Source: Bryobacterales bacterium
Lineage (GTDB): Bacteria; Acidobacteriota; Terriglobia; Bryobacterales; Bryobacteraceae
Direction: 5' to 3'
Length of the DNA stretch: 64,000 nt
Assembly (NCBI GenBank): GCA_016789745.1
Contig: JAEUQF010000386.1
Location: 1-64,000, forward strand
Part shown: positions 34,319 through 42,547 of the stretch, piece by piece
Position numbering within the stretch: position 1 is the stretch's first letter
How the letters are laid out: every line of letters begins with the position of its first letter
Notes under the pieces: generated by a model
Told to the model about the DNA's origin: nothing
What the model saw: only the letters and a program-made list of their open reading frames with translations
The model's database searches: none
Made by a program: the position numbers and the translations under genes

Positions 34319-34568
34319 GAAAGATCAACTGGCCGGCTTGAGGATGGGCGTCTCGTGATGTCCAGGTCATCGGCTAGTCCGCGAACTCGCGCGCAAGCGT
34401 CCACCAATTCCTGACCCGTCCGCCGGCGTCCGGCCGGAGGGTGCGCCTGCCTCTCCAGGATCTCCCGTGCATAGTCCGCCAGCGATACCCCTGCGCATTC
34501 GCCTGCGCCTGCAACTCCTGTTCAATCTGCGGTGTCAGTTCCAGCAGGATACGCATCCAAATCCCCAT
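34315..34568 (-). pseudogene. vapB: vapB-like antitoxin, frameshifted by a missing G
   Basis: The start (MGIWMRILLELTPQIEQELQAQANAQG) is a ribbon-helix-helix-type antitoxin. At the GGGG run at 34488-34491 (CCCC on the plus strand) the frame breaks: one more G would continue it as GVSLADYAREILERQAHPP, the expected helix, to a stop (TGA) that overlaps the toxin ATG in ATGA, the usual toxin-antitoxin coupling. As read, the protein is 64 residues with a random C-terminus ending at 34374. The antitoxin frame and the toxin are thus both broken. Confidence 0.78.
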
Positions 34569-34603
34569 CCGTTCCCATTATCTTACGCCCCTCACGGAGA
34601 CCC

Positions 34604-34999
34604 TCAATCAGGCCCGGCGCCGTCCACCCCAACCCACAGCACTCCCAGCAAAGCAGGTAACGCCTTGACTGTTCCCAAATCGCGAAACCCTTGCCCACCA
34701 CAAGCCAAGCAGTCCGTCGCCTCCTCTGTCCGCACCGGCAACAACTCCCTCAGCAACGGGTGCTTGCGCAGAGCCAACGCAATTGCCGCAATCCGCTCCC
34801 GTCCCGAGCGGTGATACCGCACCTCATCCGCCTCGACATCGTAATCTTCGAAAATCACGTCGCCGTCCGGCGAGAAATAGCACGCGATGCAGATGCTCCC
34901 ATACAGATAGACCGCTTGCCCATCTGGTGAAAGCCATCCCTTCCTCTCCCGCGCCGCCGCCAGCCGGTCGGCCAGGTACCCCCGCAACTCCTTCGTCAT
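34604..34999 (-). CDS. Conserved-looking small protein with CxxCGG zinc-finger motif
   Basis: A 131-residue protein. The ATG at 34999 overlaps the stop of the upstream zinc-ribbon gene by 4 nt (ATGA), supporting it over the longer frame. The middle (SPDGQAVYLYGSICIACYFSPDGDVIFEDYDVE) is beta-rich, and the part near residue 105 has DCLACGGQGF, close to the DnaJ-type CxxCxGxG repeat, but only once. A hydrophobic C-terminal stretch (KALPALLGVLWVGV) follows. No known family is recognised; the coupling suggests it works with the zinc-ribbon protein. Confidence 0.6.
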   Translation of the reverse strand: MTKELRGYLADRLAAARERKGWLSPDGQAVYLYGSICIACYFSPDGDVIFEDYDVEADEVRYHRSGRERIAAIALALRKHPLLRELLPVRTEEATDCLACGGQGFRDLGTVKALPALLGVLWVGVDGAGPD

Positions 35000-35304
35000 C
35001 CCGGCGCCAACTCCGTCAACTCCAACCGCAGGGTCGCCTGACAATCGGCACAAACCAGCACCCCATCTTCATCCACATACACCGCCACGGACTCGCACAA
35101 ACAGCACGCCACCGCCGGCTCGGTACAATCCGGCAGCGGATCCGGCGGCACGATCTTTCTTCGTCCCCCCAAGGCCTCCGTCACCGGCTCGAACGTCCCT
35201 TTGCACTCCTCGCACACGTGGTTGAAGCAGCACTTCGGCTCGCAGCTATAAAACACATCCTTCGACCCGCAATGCGGGCACGCTATCTGAAGCTTGCTTC
35301 CCAT
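34996..35304 (-). CDS. Two-site zinc-ribbon protein of unknown function
   Basis: A 102-residue protein with two Cys4-like zinc sites. The first uses CPHCGS at residues 9-14, with C21, C25/C26 and CEEC at 31-34. The second uses CCLCES near 67-72 with CADC near 84-87. Proteins with this pattern often bind nucleic acid or act as scaffolds, but none is recognised exactly. ATG at 35304, 49 bp from the divergent epimerase gene; it is coupled by ATGA overlap to the next gene. Confidence 0.65.
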   Translation of the reverse strand: MGSKLQIACPHCGSKDVFYSCEPKCCFNHVCEECKGTFEPVTEALGGRRKIVPPDPLPDCTEPAVACCLCESVAVYVDEDGVLVCADCQATLRLELTELAPG

Positions 35305-35353
35305 CTCTGCTAGAATGCCTCATTTTCGACCCACGAACCACGAAGGAGTCATC

Positions 35354-36310
35354 ATGCGAGTTTTAGTCACCGGCGCCCAGGGCTGCATCGGCGCCTGGGT
35401 TGTCCGCGGCCTGCTGGCGCGCGGCCTCGATGTCCTCATCTACGATCTCATCCCCGAAGCGGCACGCCTCGACCTGATCACCGACCCCACTGCCCGCCGC
35501 AATCTGCGCGTCACCACCGGTGCCATCGAAGACTCTGCCACCGTAAAAGGCCTCATCAAGGACGAAGGCATCACACACGTCTGCCACCTCGCCGCCGTCC
35601 TCATGCCGTTCTGCCAGGCCAATCCCATCCAGGGCGGACTCATCAACGTCATCGGCACCCTCAACGTTTTTGAAGGCGCGCGCGATGCCGGGCGCGACGT
35701 CCGCATCACCTACGCGTCCAGCTCGGCCGTCTGGGGCCCGGAAGATGCCTACCTGGCTCACACGCTCAGCGAGAATGAGCCCACCAAGCCCGCCACCCAC
35801 TACGGCGTTTTCAAAGCCGCCAACGAAGGCAACGCCCGCATCTTCTATGCCACCAACGGCATCTCCAGCATCGGCCTCCGCCCCTGGACGGTCTACGGGG
35901 TTGGTCGGGATTTCGGCCTCACCGCCTCGCCCACTATCGCGATGAAGAACCTGGTTTTGGGCAAGGACTACCAGATCCCGCTGGGCGGCTTCATGGACTT
36001 GCAATACGTCGAAGATGTCGCCGAAAGCTTCATCCGCTGCCTGCTGGCTCCCGTACAAGGCGCCCACGTCTTCAACCTCGCCGGTGACGTCATTCACATG
36101 GACGAACTGGTCAACACTCTGCGCAGCCTGCGCCCTAACGCCACCGCGCAGATCAGCGCGGCCGGCCCGCAGGTCCCGGTCGCCTACCGCATGGATGACT
36201 CCGCGCTCCGTGCCGCCGTCCCCGACATTCCCAAGACACCGCTGGACCAGGGGCTGCGCGCCACGCTCGAACTCTACGAAAAACTACACGCCGAAGGCCG
36301 GCTCGCCTGA
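35354..36310 (+). CDS. NAD(P)-dependent epimerase/dehydratase
   Basis: A 318-residue extended SDR. The start at 35354 has GAAGGAG (35342-35348) 5 nt upstream. The Rossmann motif is VTGAQGCIG (5-13); the catalytic site is Ser122-124 (YASSSAVWGPED), Tyr150 and Lys154 (YGVFKAANE). IGLRPWTVYG and YVEDVAESFIRCL are typical of sugar nucleotide epimerases and uronate dehydrogenases. The exact substrate is not evident. The gene is followed by the DUF4920 gene after 28 bp and may be part of the same unit as the phosphatase gene. Confidence 0.9.
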   Translation: MRVLVTGAQGCIGAWVVRGLLARGLDVLIYDLIPEAARLDLITDPTARRNLRVTTGAIEDSATVKGLIKDEGITHVCHLAAVLMPFCQANPIQGGLINVIGTLNVFEGARDAGRDVRITYASSSAVWGPEDAYLAHTLSENEPTKPATHYGVFKAANEGNARIFYATNGISSIGLRPWTVYGVGRDFGLTASPTIAMKNLVLGKDYQIPLGGFMDLQYVEDVAESFIRCLLAPVQGAHVFNLAGDVIHMDELVNTLRSLRPNATAQISAAGPQVPVAYRMDDSALRAAVPDIPKTPLDQGLRATLELYEKLHAEGRLA

Positions 36311-36338
36311 CAAATCCGGAGTGCCATACTTGTTACAT

Positions 36339-36788
36339 ATGCGTACCGTCATTTTCGGCTTTTTCTGCGCCCTTACCCTGTCTGCCGAAACCAAGCTCGG
36401 CAAACCGCTCACCCTCACCGCCCCGACCCCCATCCCGCAGGTGCTCGCTAAGCCCGACACCTTCGTTGAAAAGACCATCCAGGTGAAGGGCAAAATCACT
36501 GAAGTCTGCGAAATGATGGGCTGCTGGACCAACCTCCTCGACGACGCTTCCGGCAAGATGATCCGCGTCAAAGTGAACGACGGCGAGATCGTGTTCCCCA
36601 AGGAAGCGGTCGGCAAAATGGCCCTTGCCGAAGGCACCCTCAAGAAGATTGAGCTGACCAAGGAACAGGCCATCGCCCGCGCCAAGCACGAAGCCGAAGA
36701 ACAGGGCCGTACATTCAACCCTGATAAAATCAAGGCCGGCACCACGATTTACCAGATTGCCGGCTCCGGCGCGGTCCTGCTCGACTAG
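36339..36788 (+). CDS. DUF4920 secreted protein
   Basis: A 149-residue protein with a signal peptide (RTVIFGFFCALTLSAE) and a DUF4920 domain, recognised by VKGKITEVCEMMGCWTNLLD and SGKMIRVKVNDGEIVFP. This domain resembles a small oligonucleotide/nucleic acid-binding-like fold or OB-fold and is often beside redox or copper genes; its function is not known. The cysteines C-E-M-M-G-C near residue 60 could bind a metal, possibly copper, which is inference. The ATG at 36339 is used because it gives the signal peptide at the first residue. Confidence 0.82.
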   Translation: MRTVIFGFFCALTLSAETKLGKPLTLTAPTPIPQVLAKPDTFVEKTIQVKGKITEVCEMMGCWTNLLDDASGKMIRVKVNDGEIVFPKEAVGKMALAEGTLKKIELTKEQAIARAKHEAEEQGRTFNPDKIKAGTTIYQIAGSGAVLLD

Positions 36789-36817
36789 CGCCCACACTTC
36801 CCAACTAGGAACTCTCG

Positions 36818-38434
36818 ATGCGACTTGTAACTGCCCTCCTGCTGTCTCTGCCGCTGCTTGTTCCCGCGCAGACCCCATCCGCGCCCGCCGCCGGCCCGCG
36901 CCGTCCCAAACTCATCCTGGCCATCACCATCGACCAGTTCCGTTACGACTACCTCACACGCTTCCGCGACCAGTATACCGGCGGCATCCATCGCCTGCTC
37001 AACCAGGGCGCCGTCTATACCAACGCCTACTATGAGCACTTCCCCACGGTCACTGCCATCGGCCACTCGACCTACCTGACCGGAGCCACACCCTCCATAA
37101 GCGGCATTGTGGGCAATGAGTGGTTCGACCGCGACGCTGGCAAGCAGGTAACCAGCGTCACGGATGACCAGGTCCAGATGCTGGGCGGTCAGGCTCGTAC
37201 CGGTTCCGGCGGCTCCAGCGCCGCCTCCCCGCGCCGCCTGATGGTCAGCACCGTCGGCGACGAGCTCAAGATGGCTGGCCGCGGCTCGAAGGTGGTGGGC
37301 ATCTCCGTCAAGGACCGCAGCGCCATCCTCCCGGCCGGCCACATGGCCGACGGCGCCTATTGGTTTGACCCCAACACCGGCAACTTCGTCTCCTCCACGT
37401 TCTACTTCCCGCAACTCCCCGGCTGGGTCCAGGACTACAACAAGTCGCGGCTCGCCGACAAGTGGCTCGGCCAAGCGTGGACCCCTATCAGCGGCGGCGC
37501 GGCTTTCAAGACCATGCCGAAGGAAGCAGGCAAGCCGTACTTCAACCTGCTCGAAAGCACTCCCTACGGCAACGACCTGGTGGCCAGTTTCGCTCTTGCC
37601 GCTCTCGCTGGCGAGCAACTTGGTAAGCGCAACACCACCGATGTGCTTGCGGTCAGCTTCTCTTCCAACGACTATGTCGGCCACGGTGTCGGCCCGGACG
37701 ATCCGCAGGTCCGCGACATCTCCATCCGCACCGACCGCGTGCTCGGCGATTTCTTCAAAGCCATCGACACACAGATCGGGATGCGCAACGTCCTTGTCAT
37801 CCTGACCGCCGATCACGGCGTAGCGCCCCTGCCCGAGCTCAGCCAGCAGCGCCGGCTTCCGGGCGGCCGCCTGGACGACAAAGTGGTTGCCGCCGCCATC
37901 GAGAAGCGGCTCACAGAACGTTACGGGGAAGGCAAATGGATCGCCGGCAAGATTGGCGCCTCGCAGTATCTGAACCTCAAGCTGATCAACGAAAAGAAGC
38001 TCAACTTCGCCGAGGTGCAGGAAACCGGAGCGCAGGCCGTTCGCGAGATCCCCCACATCTTCCGCGTCTACACCCGCGACCAACTGCAGCACGGTGCCGT
38101 TCCTGGCGACGCCCTTGACCGCCGTATCCTGGCCGGCTTCCACCAGCGCCGCAGTGCCGATATCAACGTCATCATTGAGCCCTATTACCTGTTTGAAGCC
38201 AAGGGCACCTCCCACGGCATGCCGTTCCACTACGACGCGCATGTCCCGCTCATCTTCATGGGCGATTGGATCAAGCCCGGCCGCTACAACCAGAAAGCCG
38301 CGCCCAACGATGTCGCGCCCACCCTCGCCACGCTCCTCGATGTCGAAACGCCGAGCGGCGCCGTCGGCCGCGTGCTTACAGAGATCCTGCAGCCGGCCGG
38401 TGCCGCTCCTCGCGCCGCCCGCACCGCTCCGTGA
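36818..38434 (+). CDS. PafA-like alkaline phosphatase/phosphodiesterase
   Basis: A 538-residue secreted enzyme of the type I phosphodiesterase/alkaline phosphatase superfamily, with a signal peptide (RLVTALLLSLPLLVPAQ). Metal and active-site residues of the PafA pattern are present: D39 (ITIDQFRYDYL), nucleophile Thr79 in HFPTVTAIGHSTYLTG, SSNDYVGHGVGPD near 285, TADHGVAPLPE near 330, and the late histidine in GTSHGMPFHYDAH. It probably releases phosphate from monoesters in the periplasm. Its TGA overlaps a GTG start of the aminotransferase-like gene. Confidence 0.9.
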   Translation: MRLVTALLLSLPLLVPAQTPSAPAAGPRRPKLILAITIDQFRYDYLTRFRDQYTGGIHRLLNQGAVYTNAYYEHFPTVTAIGHSTYLTGATPSISGIVGNEWFDRDAGKQVTSVTDDQVQMLGGQARTGSGGSSAASPRRLMVSTVGDELKMAGRGSKVVGISVKDRSAILPAGHMADGAYWFDPNTGNFVSSTFYFPQLPGWVQDYNKSRLADKWLGQAWTPISGGAAFKTMPKEAGKPYFNLLESTPYGNDLVASFALAALAGEQLGKRNTTDVLAVSFSSNDYVGHGVGPDDPQVRDISIRTDRVLGDFFKAIDTQIGMRNVLVILTADHGVAPLPELSQQRRLPGGRLDDKVVAAAIEKRLTERYGEGKWIAGKIGASQYLNLKLINEKKLNFAEVQETGAQAVREIPHIFRVYTRDQLQHGAVPGDALDRRILAGFHQRRSADINVIIEPYYLFEAKGTSHGMPFHYDAHVPLIFMGDWIKPGRYNQKAAPNDVAPTLATLLDVETPSGAVGRVLTEILQPAGAAPRAARTAP

Positions 38435-39579
38435 GCGGCGACCCGCTCCTGGCGTGGCGGGACCAGTTCCCCATCCTCGCCAGCACCACCTACATGATCA
38501 GCCACTCGCTGGGCGCCATGCCTGCTACGGTGCCCGGTGCGGTGGCTGAGTACGCGCGCCAGTGGGGCGAACGTGGCATCCGCGCCTGGGAGGAGGGCTG
38601 GTGGACGATGCCCCTCACCATCGGGGACAAGATTGCCCGCATCATCGGAGCCCCGCCCGGCTCGGTGGTCATGCAGCCCAACGTTTCCATTGCCCAGTGG
38701 ATGATCCTGTCCTGCTTTGACTGGTCGCAGCGCCGCAACCGGCTGGTCAGCGAGGAGATGAACTTTCCCACCAACCTCTACAACTTCCACGAACTCACCG
38801 CCGCTGGGGCCCGACTCCACCTGGTCCCGTCCCCCGATGGCATCACCATCCCCACTGAAGCCATGCTGGATGCCATCGACGAGGAAACACTGCTGGTCTG
38901 CCTTTCCCACGTGCTGTTTCGCAGTTCCTACCAGCAGGATCTGGCGGCCATCACCCGGCGCGCCCACGAGGTTGGCGCCATGGTGGTGGCCGACATTTAC
39001 CAGTCCGCTGGAACCGTTCCGCTAAACGTAACGGCTCTGCGTGTCGACTTCGCCACTGGAGGTTCGGTGAAGTGGCTCTGTGGCGGTCCCGGCGCCGGCT
39101 ACCTCTATGTTCGCCCCGACCTGGTCCCGCAACTTCGCCCCAAACTCACCGGCTGGGCCGCCCACGAACGTCCCTTCGCCTTCGCCCCAGGCCCCATTGT
39201 CCACGCGCCTGACATGGCCCGATTCTTCCATGGCACGCCTGCCATTCCGGCCCTGTTCGCCGCCGCCCCCGGCTACGACATCGTTCACGAAGTGGGTGTC
39301 GCCCAAATTCGGGAAAAGTCCGTCCGCCAAACGCAGCGCCTGATCGCCCTGGCAGACGAGGCTGGCCTCGCCGTCCGCTCCCCCCGCGAACCAGAGCAGC
39401 GCGGCGGGGTGGTAGTGCTCGACGTACCTGACGGCGCCGCGGTCACGGCCCGGGTGGCGGAACAGAACATCCTGGTGGACTACCGCCCCAACGCCGGTAT
39501 CCGCATCGCGCCGCACTTCTACACGAGTGACGACGAACTCGACTACACGATTCAGGCGCTTCGCCAACTCATGGCTTAA
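38431..39579 (+). CDS. Kynureninase-like class V PLP enzyme
   Basis: A 382-residue PLP-dependent enzyme of the aminotransferase class V fold. Asp188 (MVVADIYQSAGTVPLNV) and the Schiff-base Lys214 (GGSVKWLCGGPGAGYLYV) are in place. The later TGWAAHERPFAF and DYRPNAGIRIAPHFYTSDDE match kynureninase and related lyases better than cysteine desulfurases, so a C-C or C-S lyase on an amino acid is plausible; true kynureninase activity is not proven. It starts at a GTG that overlaps the phosphatase stop (GTGA). The 3' end overlaps the convergent alpha/beta hydrolase gene by 11 bp. Confidence 0.85.
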   Translation: MSGDPLLAWRDQFPILASTTYMISHSLGAMPATVPGAVAEYARQWGERGIRAWEEGWWTMPLTIGDKIARIIGAPPGSVVMQPNVSIAQWMILSCFDWSQRRNRLVSEEMNFPTNLYNFHELTAAGARLHLVPSPDGITIPTEAMLDAIDEETLLVCLSHVLFRSSYQQDLAAITRRAHEVGAMVVADIYQSAGTVPLNVTALRVDFATGGSVKWLCGGPGAGYLYVRPDLVPQLRPKLTGWAAHERPFAFAPGPIVHAPDMARFFHGTPAIPALFAAAPGYDIVHEVGVAQIREKSVRQTQRLIALADEAGLAVRSPREPEQRGGVVVLDVPDGAAVTARVAEQNILVDYRPNAGIRIAPHFYTSDDELDYTIQALRQLMA

Positions 39580-40363
39580 GCAGCCGCCCTGCCACTTCCG
39601 TTACCCGCTTCCATTCCTTCGTCCGCGGATCCACCAGTTCGAAGTGCCCCCCGCCCTCCAACCGCACCAACTCTGCCTTGCCCCCTGCCCGCCGCACATA
39701 GGCTTCGGCCAGATCCAAGGGCACCACGGTGTCCGCCGTCCCATGCAGCAGGACGACAGGTACCTTCACCGGCAGCCGGGCTGCGGGTGACGCCTTCCGG
39801 TAGCTTTCCGGGCATTCCGGCAACCCACACCCCATAAAGTCCGCCACCGCCCCGTTCCCCAACTTTCTTCGCCACCCCTCCTCGAGATCCGTCACGGCGG
39901 CTAACCCGATCGCCCCCTGCACCAGCCCCTCGGCCGCCAGCCACAGCGCCAGATGCCCGCCCGCCGAATGCCCGATCGCAAATACGCGCTTCGTATCCAG
40001 ACCGTACCGCGGCGCCATCTTGCCAATCTGCAGGACTGCCGCGCGCACGTCTTCCAAAGTCCCCGGGTACCCACCCCCCGGCTGCCCCACGCGCCGGTAT
40101 TCGATGTTCCATGTCGCAAAGCCCGCGTCCGTCAGGGCCGCGCTCATATGTCCTGCGTAATCCAGCGGATAGCGTGCCCGCCAGTAGCCCCCATGGATGA
40201 CCACCAGCACTGGGAACGGCCCCTTGCCCGCAGGCAGCCGCAGATCGCCGAACTGCTGCGAATCCGTCCCGTACGCTACCCGGTGGTCATAGCCGGGCGG
40301 AGGCAAGGTCAGGATCTCCTGCGCTTCTGCGCCCATGGTCAATAGCAGCCCCAGAACCAGCAT
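39569..40363 (-). CDS. Secreted alpha/beta hydrolase
   Basis: A 264-residue esterase-like hydrolase with a signal peptide (LVLGLLLTMGAEA). The oxyanion motif HGGYW at 57-61, the nucleophile Ser133 in GHSAGGHLAL, the acid in GTADTVVPLD near 216 and the histidine in GGHFELVDP near 243 are all present. It resembles the kynurenine formamidase-like and BD-FAE-type hydrolases; a formamidase beside a kynureninase-like gene would be meaningful, but the two are convergent, so they are not one transcript. Substrate unproven. Confidence 0.87.
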   Translation of the reverse strand: MLVLGLLLTMGAEAQEILTLPPPGYDHRVAYGTDSQQFGDLRLPAGKGPFPVLVVIHGGYWRARYPLDYAGHMSAALTDAGFATWNIEYRRVGQPGGGYPGTLEDVRAAVLQIGKMAPRYGLDTKRVFAIGHSAGGHLALWLAAEGLVQGAIGLAAVTDLEEGWRRKLGNGAVADFMGCGLPECPESYRKASPAARLPVKVPVVLLHGTADTVVPLDLAEAYVRRAGGKAELVRLEGGGHFELVDPRTKEWKRVTEVAGRLLKP

Positions 40364-40408
40364 CCCCGGATTGTACCCTTCTGAGGAGGCGTAGGAATAC
40401 GCACATCC

Positions 40409-40439
40409 TTGACGCCACCGGAGCGCATAGCGGTATCAT
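40409..40439 (+). promoter_or_regulatory. Possible promoter of tatA
   Basis: TTGACG (40409-40414) and TATCAT (40434-40439) with a 19-bp spacer in the 109-bp divergent gap before tatA. The AAGGGAGG Shine-Dalgarno (40456-40463) and ATG at 40472 follow. The spacer is longer than optimal. Confidence 0.3.
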
Positions 40440-40471
40440 GAAGTTGTTAGAAACCAAGGGAGGTTTGTGTC

Positions 40472-40981
40472 ATGTGGTCGCTGGGCTGGCAAGAAACGAT
40501 GTTTATCTTTCTGCTTGCTCTTCTTATCTTCGGACCCAAAAAGCTCCCGGAACTAGGCAAGAACATCGCTAAGGGCCTCGCGGAGTTCCGTCGCGCCTCC
40601 TCCGATCTGAAGTCAACCTTCGATCGCGAGATGGCCAACATCGAGAAGGAAACCGCTGAAGTCAAGCAGGATCTGACCAAGTACTCGAACGAGATCACCA
40701 ACTACGACTCGTACTACGAGAATAACTACTACGATTCCGGCTACGACGGCAGCAGCAGTTCCACTTCCCCCTCCACTGAGCCTGACCAGCAAACATCCAC
40801 CTCCAGCGCTTCCGAAAATACGGGCGCTGCATCCAGTTCTCCGGCGGAGGCGCCGGCGGGTGAGTCGCAAGTAGCTTCCAACGCTACGGCCGCCCCCTCG
40901 GACGCCCCCTCTGCCCCGGTGAACTCAGCCGAAGCCGCGCCCAACCCGGATACGGAAGGAAAGCCCGTAGCCCGGACCTAG
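40472..40981 (+). CDS. tatA: Twin-arginine translocase subunit TatA/TatB
   Basis: A 169-residue Tat small subunit. Residues 6-20 form one membrane helix (WQETMFIFLLALLIFG), the hinge FGPKKLPELGK follows and then an amphipathic helix (NIAKGLAEFRRASSDLKSTFD). The remaining 100 residues are Ser/Thr/Pro/Ala-rich and probably disordered, longer than usual for TatA. With TatC 27 bp downstream it forms the minimal TatAC machine; no separate tatB was found nearby. Tat-signal-like leaders on the window's DUF1552, sulfatase and isomerase-like products are likely clients. Confidence 0.92.
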   Translation: MWSLGWQETMFIFLLALLIFGPKKLPELGKNIAKGLAEFRRASSDLKSTFDREMANIEKETAEVKQDLTKYSNEITNYDSYYENNYYDSGYDGSSSSTSPSTEPDQQTSTSSASENTGAASSSPAEAPAGESQVASNATAAPSDAPSAPVNSAEAAPNPDTEGKPVART

Positions 40982-41008
40982 AGGCCTCCGGTTTCTCACG
41001 AGAGTAGG

Positions 41009-42139
41009 ATGTCTTCGGAACCCAAGAACCCCGGTGTGCCCGGCACAGGTGAGCCTAACCCTGCGAACCCGCCCGAACCTGCGGCGCAAACCGCCTACAC
41101 GCCCACCGTTGACGATACCTACGGCTACTACGATGACCCTTATGCGTATGAGAACAACGCGGTAACCACCCCTGCGTTGCCTGCGCCCCAGGAGCAACCG
41201 GCTAACCCGCCGCCTCCGCCACCGCCTAGTTCCGCGTCCGATGACGAAGAAGAACCTGATGATGACGAGATGCTCCGGATGTCTTTTCTGGAGCATCTCG
41301 AAGAACTTCGCAGCCGCCTGATCTCCTGCGTCACCGGCTTGGCCGTCTCCTTTTTCGTCAGCCTCACCTTTTGTAGTCAGCTTTGGAAAATCGTCCAGAG
41401 CCCCGCAACTGACGCCCTCACGCAACTCGGCGTCAATCCCCCGAACCTCACCCAGCTCACCCCGATGGAGGCGTTTTCCACCGTTTGGGTCAAGCTCCCC
41501 CTGCTGACCTCCGTGTTCCTTGCTTCCCCGTGGATCCTCTGGCAGGTATGGTCGTTTATCGCCCCGGGGCTCTACAAAAAAGAGCGCCGTATGGCCGGCC
41601 CCTTCGTTCTAGTTTCCGCCGGCCTGTTCATCCTCGGTGGATTGTTCGCTTATAACGTAGCCTTCCGCTTCGGACTCGTCTTCCTCCTCGGGATCGGCCG
41701 CGACCTCAATATCACCCCACTGGTCTCCATATCCGAGTATTTCGACCTGTTTGTCAACGTTACCCTCGGCGTTGCTCTCGTTTTCGAGCTGCCCGTTCTC
41801 ATCTTCTTCCTCACGCTGCTTCGCGTCGCCTCGCCGCGCTTCCTGCTCGAAAACTCGCGCTACGCCGTCCTGGCGATCGTCGCCCTGGCGGCCGTGATCA
41901 CGCCCACCCCCGATATTTTCAACCTGCTGATCTTCGCCGTACCGATGGTCGCCCTGTACTTTGTGGGCGTTTTTGCCAGCTATCTGCTGGTCCTCAGCCG
42001 CGAAGGCCGGCGCTTCCCCTGGGGTAGACTGTTACTTGTTCTGGCCATAGTCCTGGGACTAATGGCGGCAGGGGGGTATGTCGCCGTAACCCGTTATGGC
42101 TACAAATTGGTACCACAGTTCCCTTTTTTGATCCGTTAG
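41009..42139 (+). CDS. tatC: Twin-arginine translocase subunit TatC with long N-terminal extension
   Basis: A 376-residue TatC. Residues 1-85 are an added Pro/Asp/Glu/Tyr-rich disordered stretch before the real start of the family at FLEHLEELRSRLISC (about 93-107). Six membrane helices follow (first about 105-125, last about 345-365), with the conserved LPLLTSVFLASPWILWQVWSFIAPGLYKKER block. TatC is the signal-peptide receptor of the translocase in the inner membrane. Extra residues also follow helix six. The N-terminal extension is unusual and may dock partners; that is inference. Confidence 0.94.
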   Translation: MSSEPKNPGVPGTGEPNPANPPEPAAQTAYTPTVDDTYGYYDDPYAYENNAVTTPALPAPQEQPANPPPPPPPSSASDDEEEPDDDEMLRMSFLEHLEELRSRLISCVTGLAVSFFVSLTFCSQLWKIVQSPATDALTQLGVNPPNLTQLTPMEAFSTVWVKLPLLTSVFLASPWILWQVWSFIAPGLYKKERRMAGPFVLVSAGLFILGGLFAYNVAFRFGLVFLLGIGRDLNITPLVSISEYFDLFVNVTLGVALVFELPVLIFFLTLLRVASPRFLLENSRYAVLAIVALAAVITPTPDIFNLLIFAVPMVALYFVGVFASYLLVLSREGRRFPWGRLLLVLAIVLGLMAAGGYVAVTRYGYKLVPQFPFLIR

Positions 42140-42296
42140 TACACTTCCATTTCGCCCCCTCGGCATAGTGAAATAGAGAAAACTCGGACGCGACTCTCAC
42201 TCGGGCTGCCACCGCTTACCGGAAGGCGTGGCAGATTCGGAAACCGGTTCAGGTCGCCGTCCACCCAAGCTCAGGGAACGGAGAGACTGTTCGCCC

Positions 42297-42518
42297 ATGG
42301 ATCTGTTCAAGGCGATTGAAGAACTGCACGAAGAAAAGCGGCGTTTGGACGAAGTGATCGCGCACCTGGAGGCATTGTCCCAGGCTCGCGACAAAGGTGC
42401 CGAACCGGCACCCGCCCGGAAACGCGGACGTAAGGGTATGAGTGAGGAGGAACGCGCCGAAGTATCCGCCCGTATGAAGGAGTTCTGGGCGGAGAAGCGC
42501 AAAACCAAATCCAAATAG
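42297..42518 (+). CDS. Small basic/coiled-coil protein
   Basis: A 73-residue protein: an N-terminal coiled coil (DLFKAIEELHEEKRRLDEVIAHLEALSQ) and a basic tail (PARKRGRKGMSEEERAEVSARMKEFWAEKRKTK) that could bind nucleic acid. The ATG at 42297 has GGAGA 12 nt upstream; an in-frame GTG at 42228 would add 23 residues. The pattern GRKGMSEEERAEVSARMKxFWAEKR is similar to short acidobacterial proteins of unknown function. Confidence 0.6.
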   Translation: MDLFKAIEELHEEKRRLDEVIAHLEALSQARDKGAEPAPARKRGRKGMSEEERAEVSARMKEFWAEKRKTKSK

Positions 42519-42547
42519 CCCGGCAACCCGGGGCACGTTTTCCAGCC

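Noticed and set aside
36785..38242. A 485-codon minus-strand frame opposite the PafA-like phosphatase
   Set aside because: The plus strand has a complete catalytic pattern; the minus frame has none.
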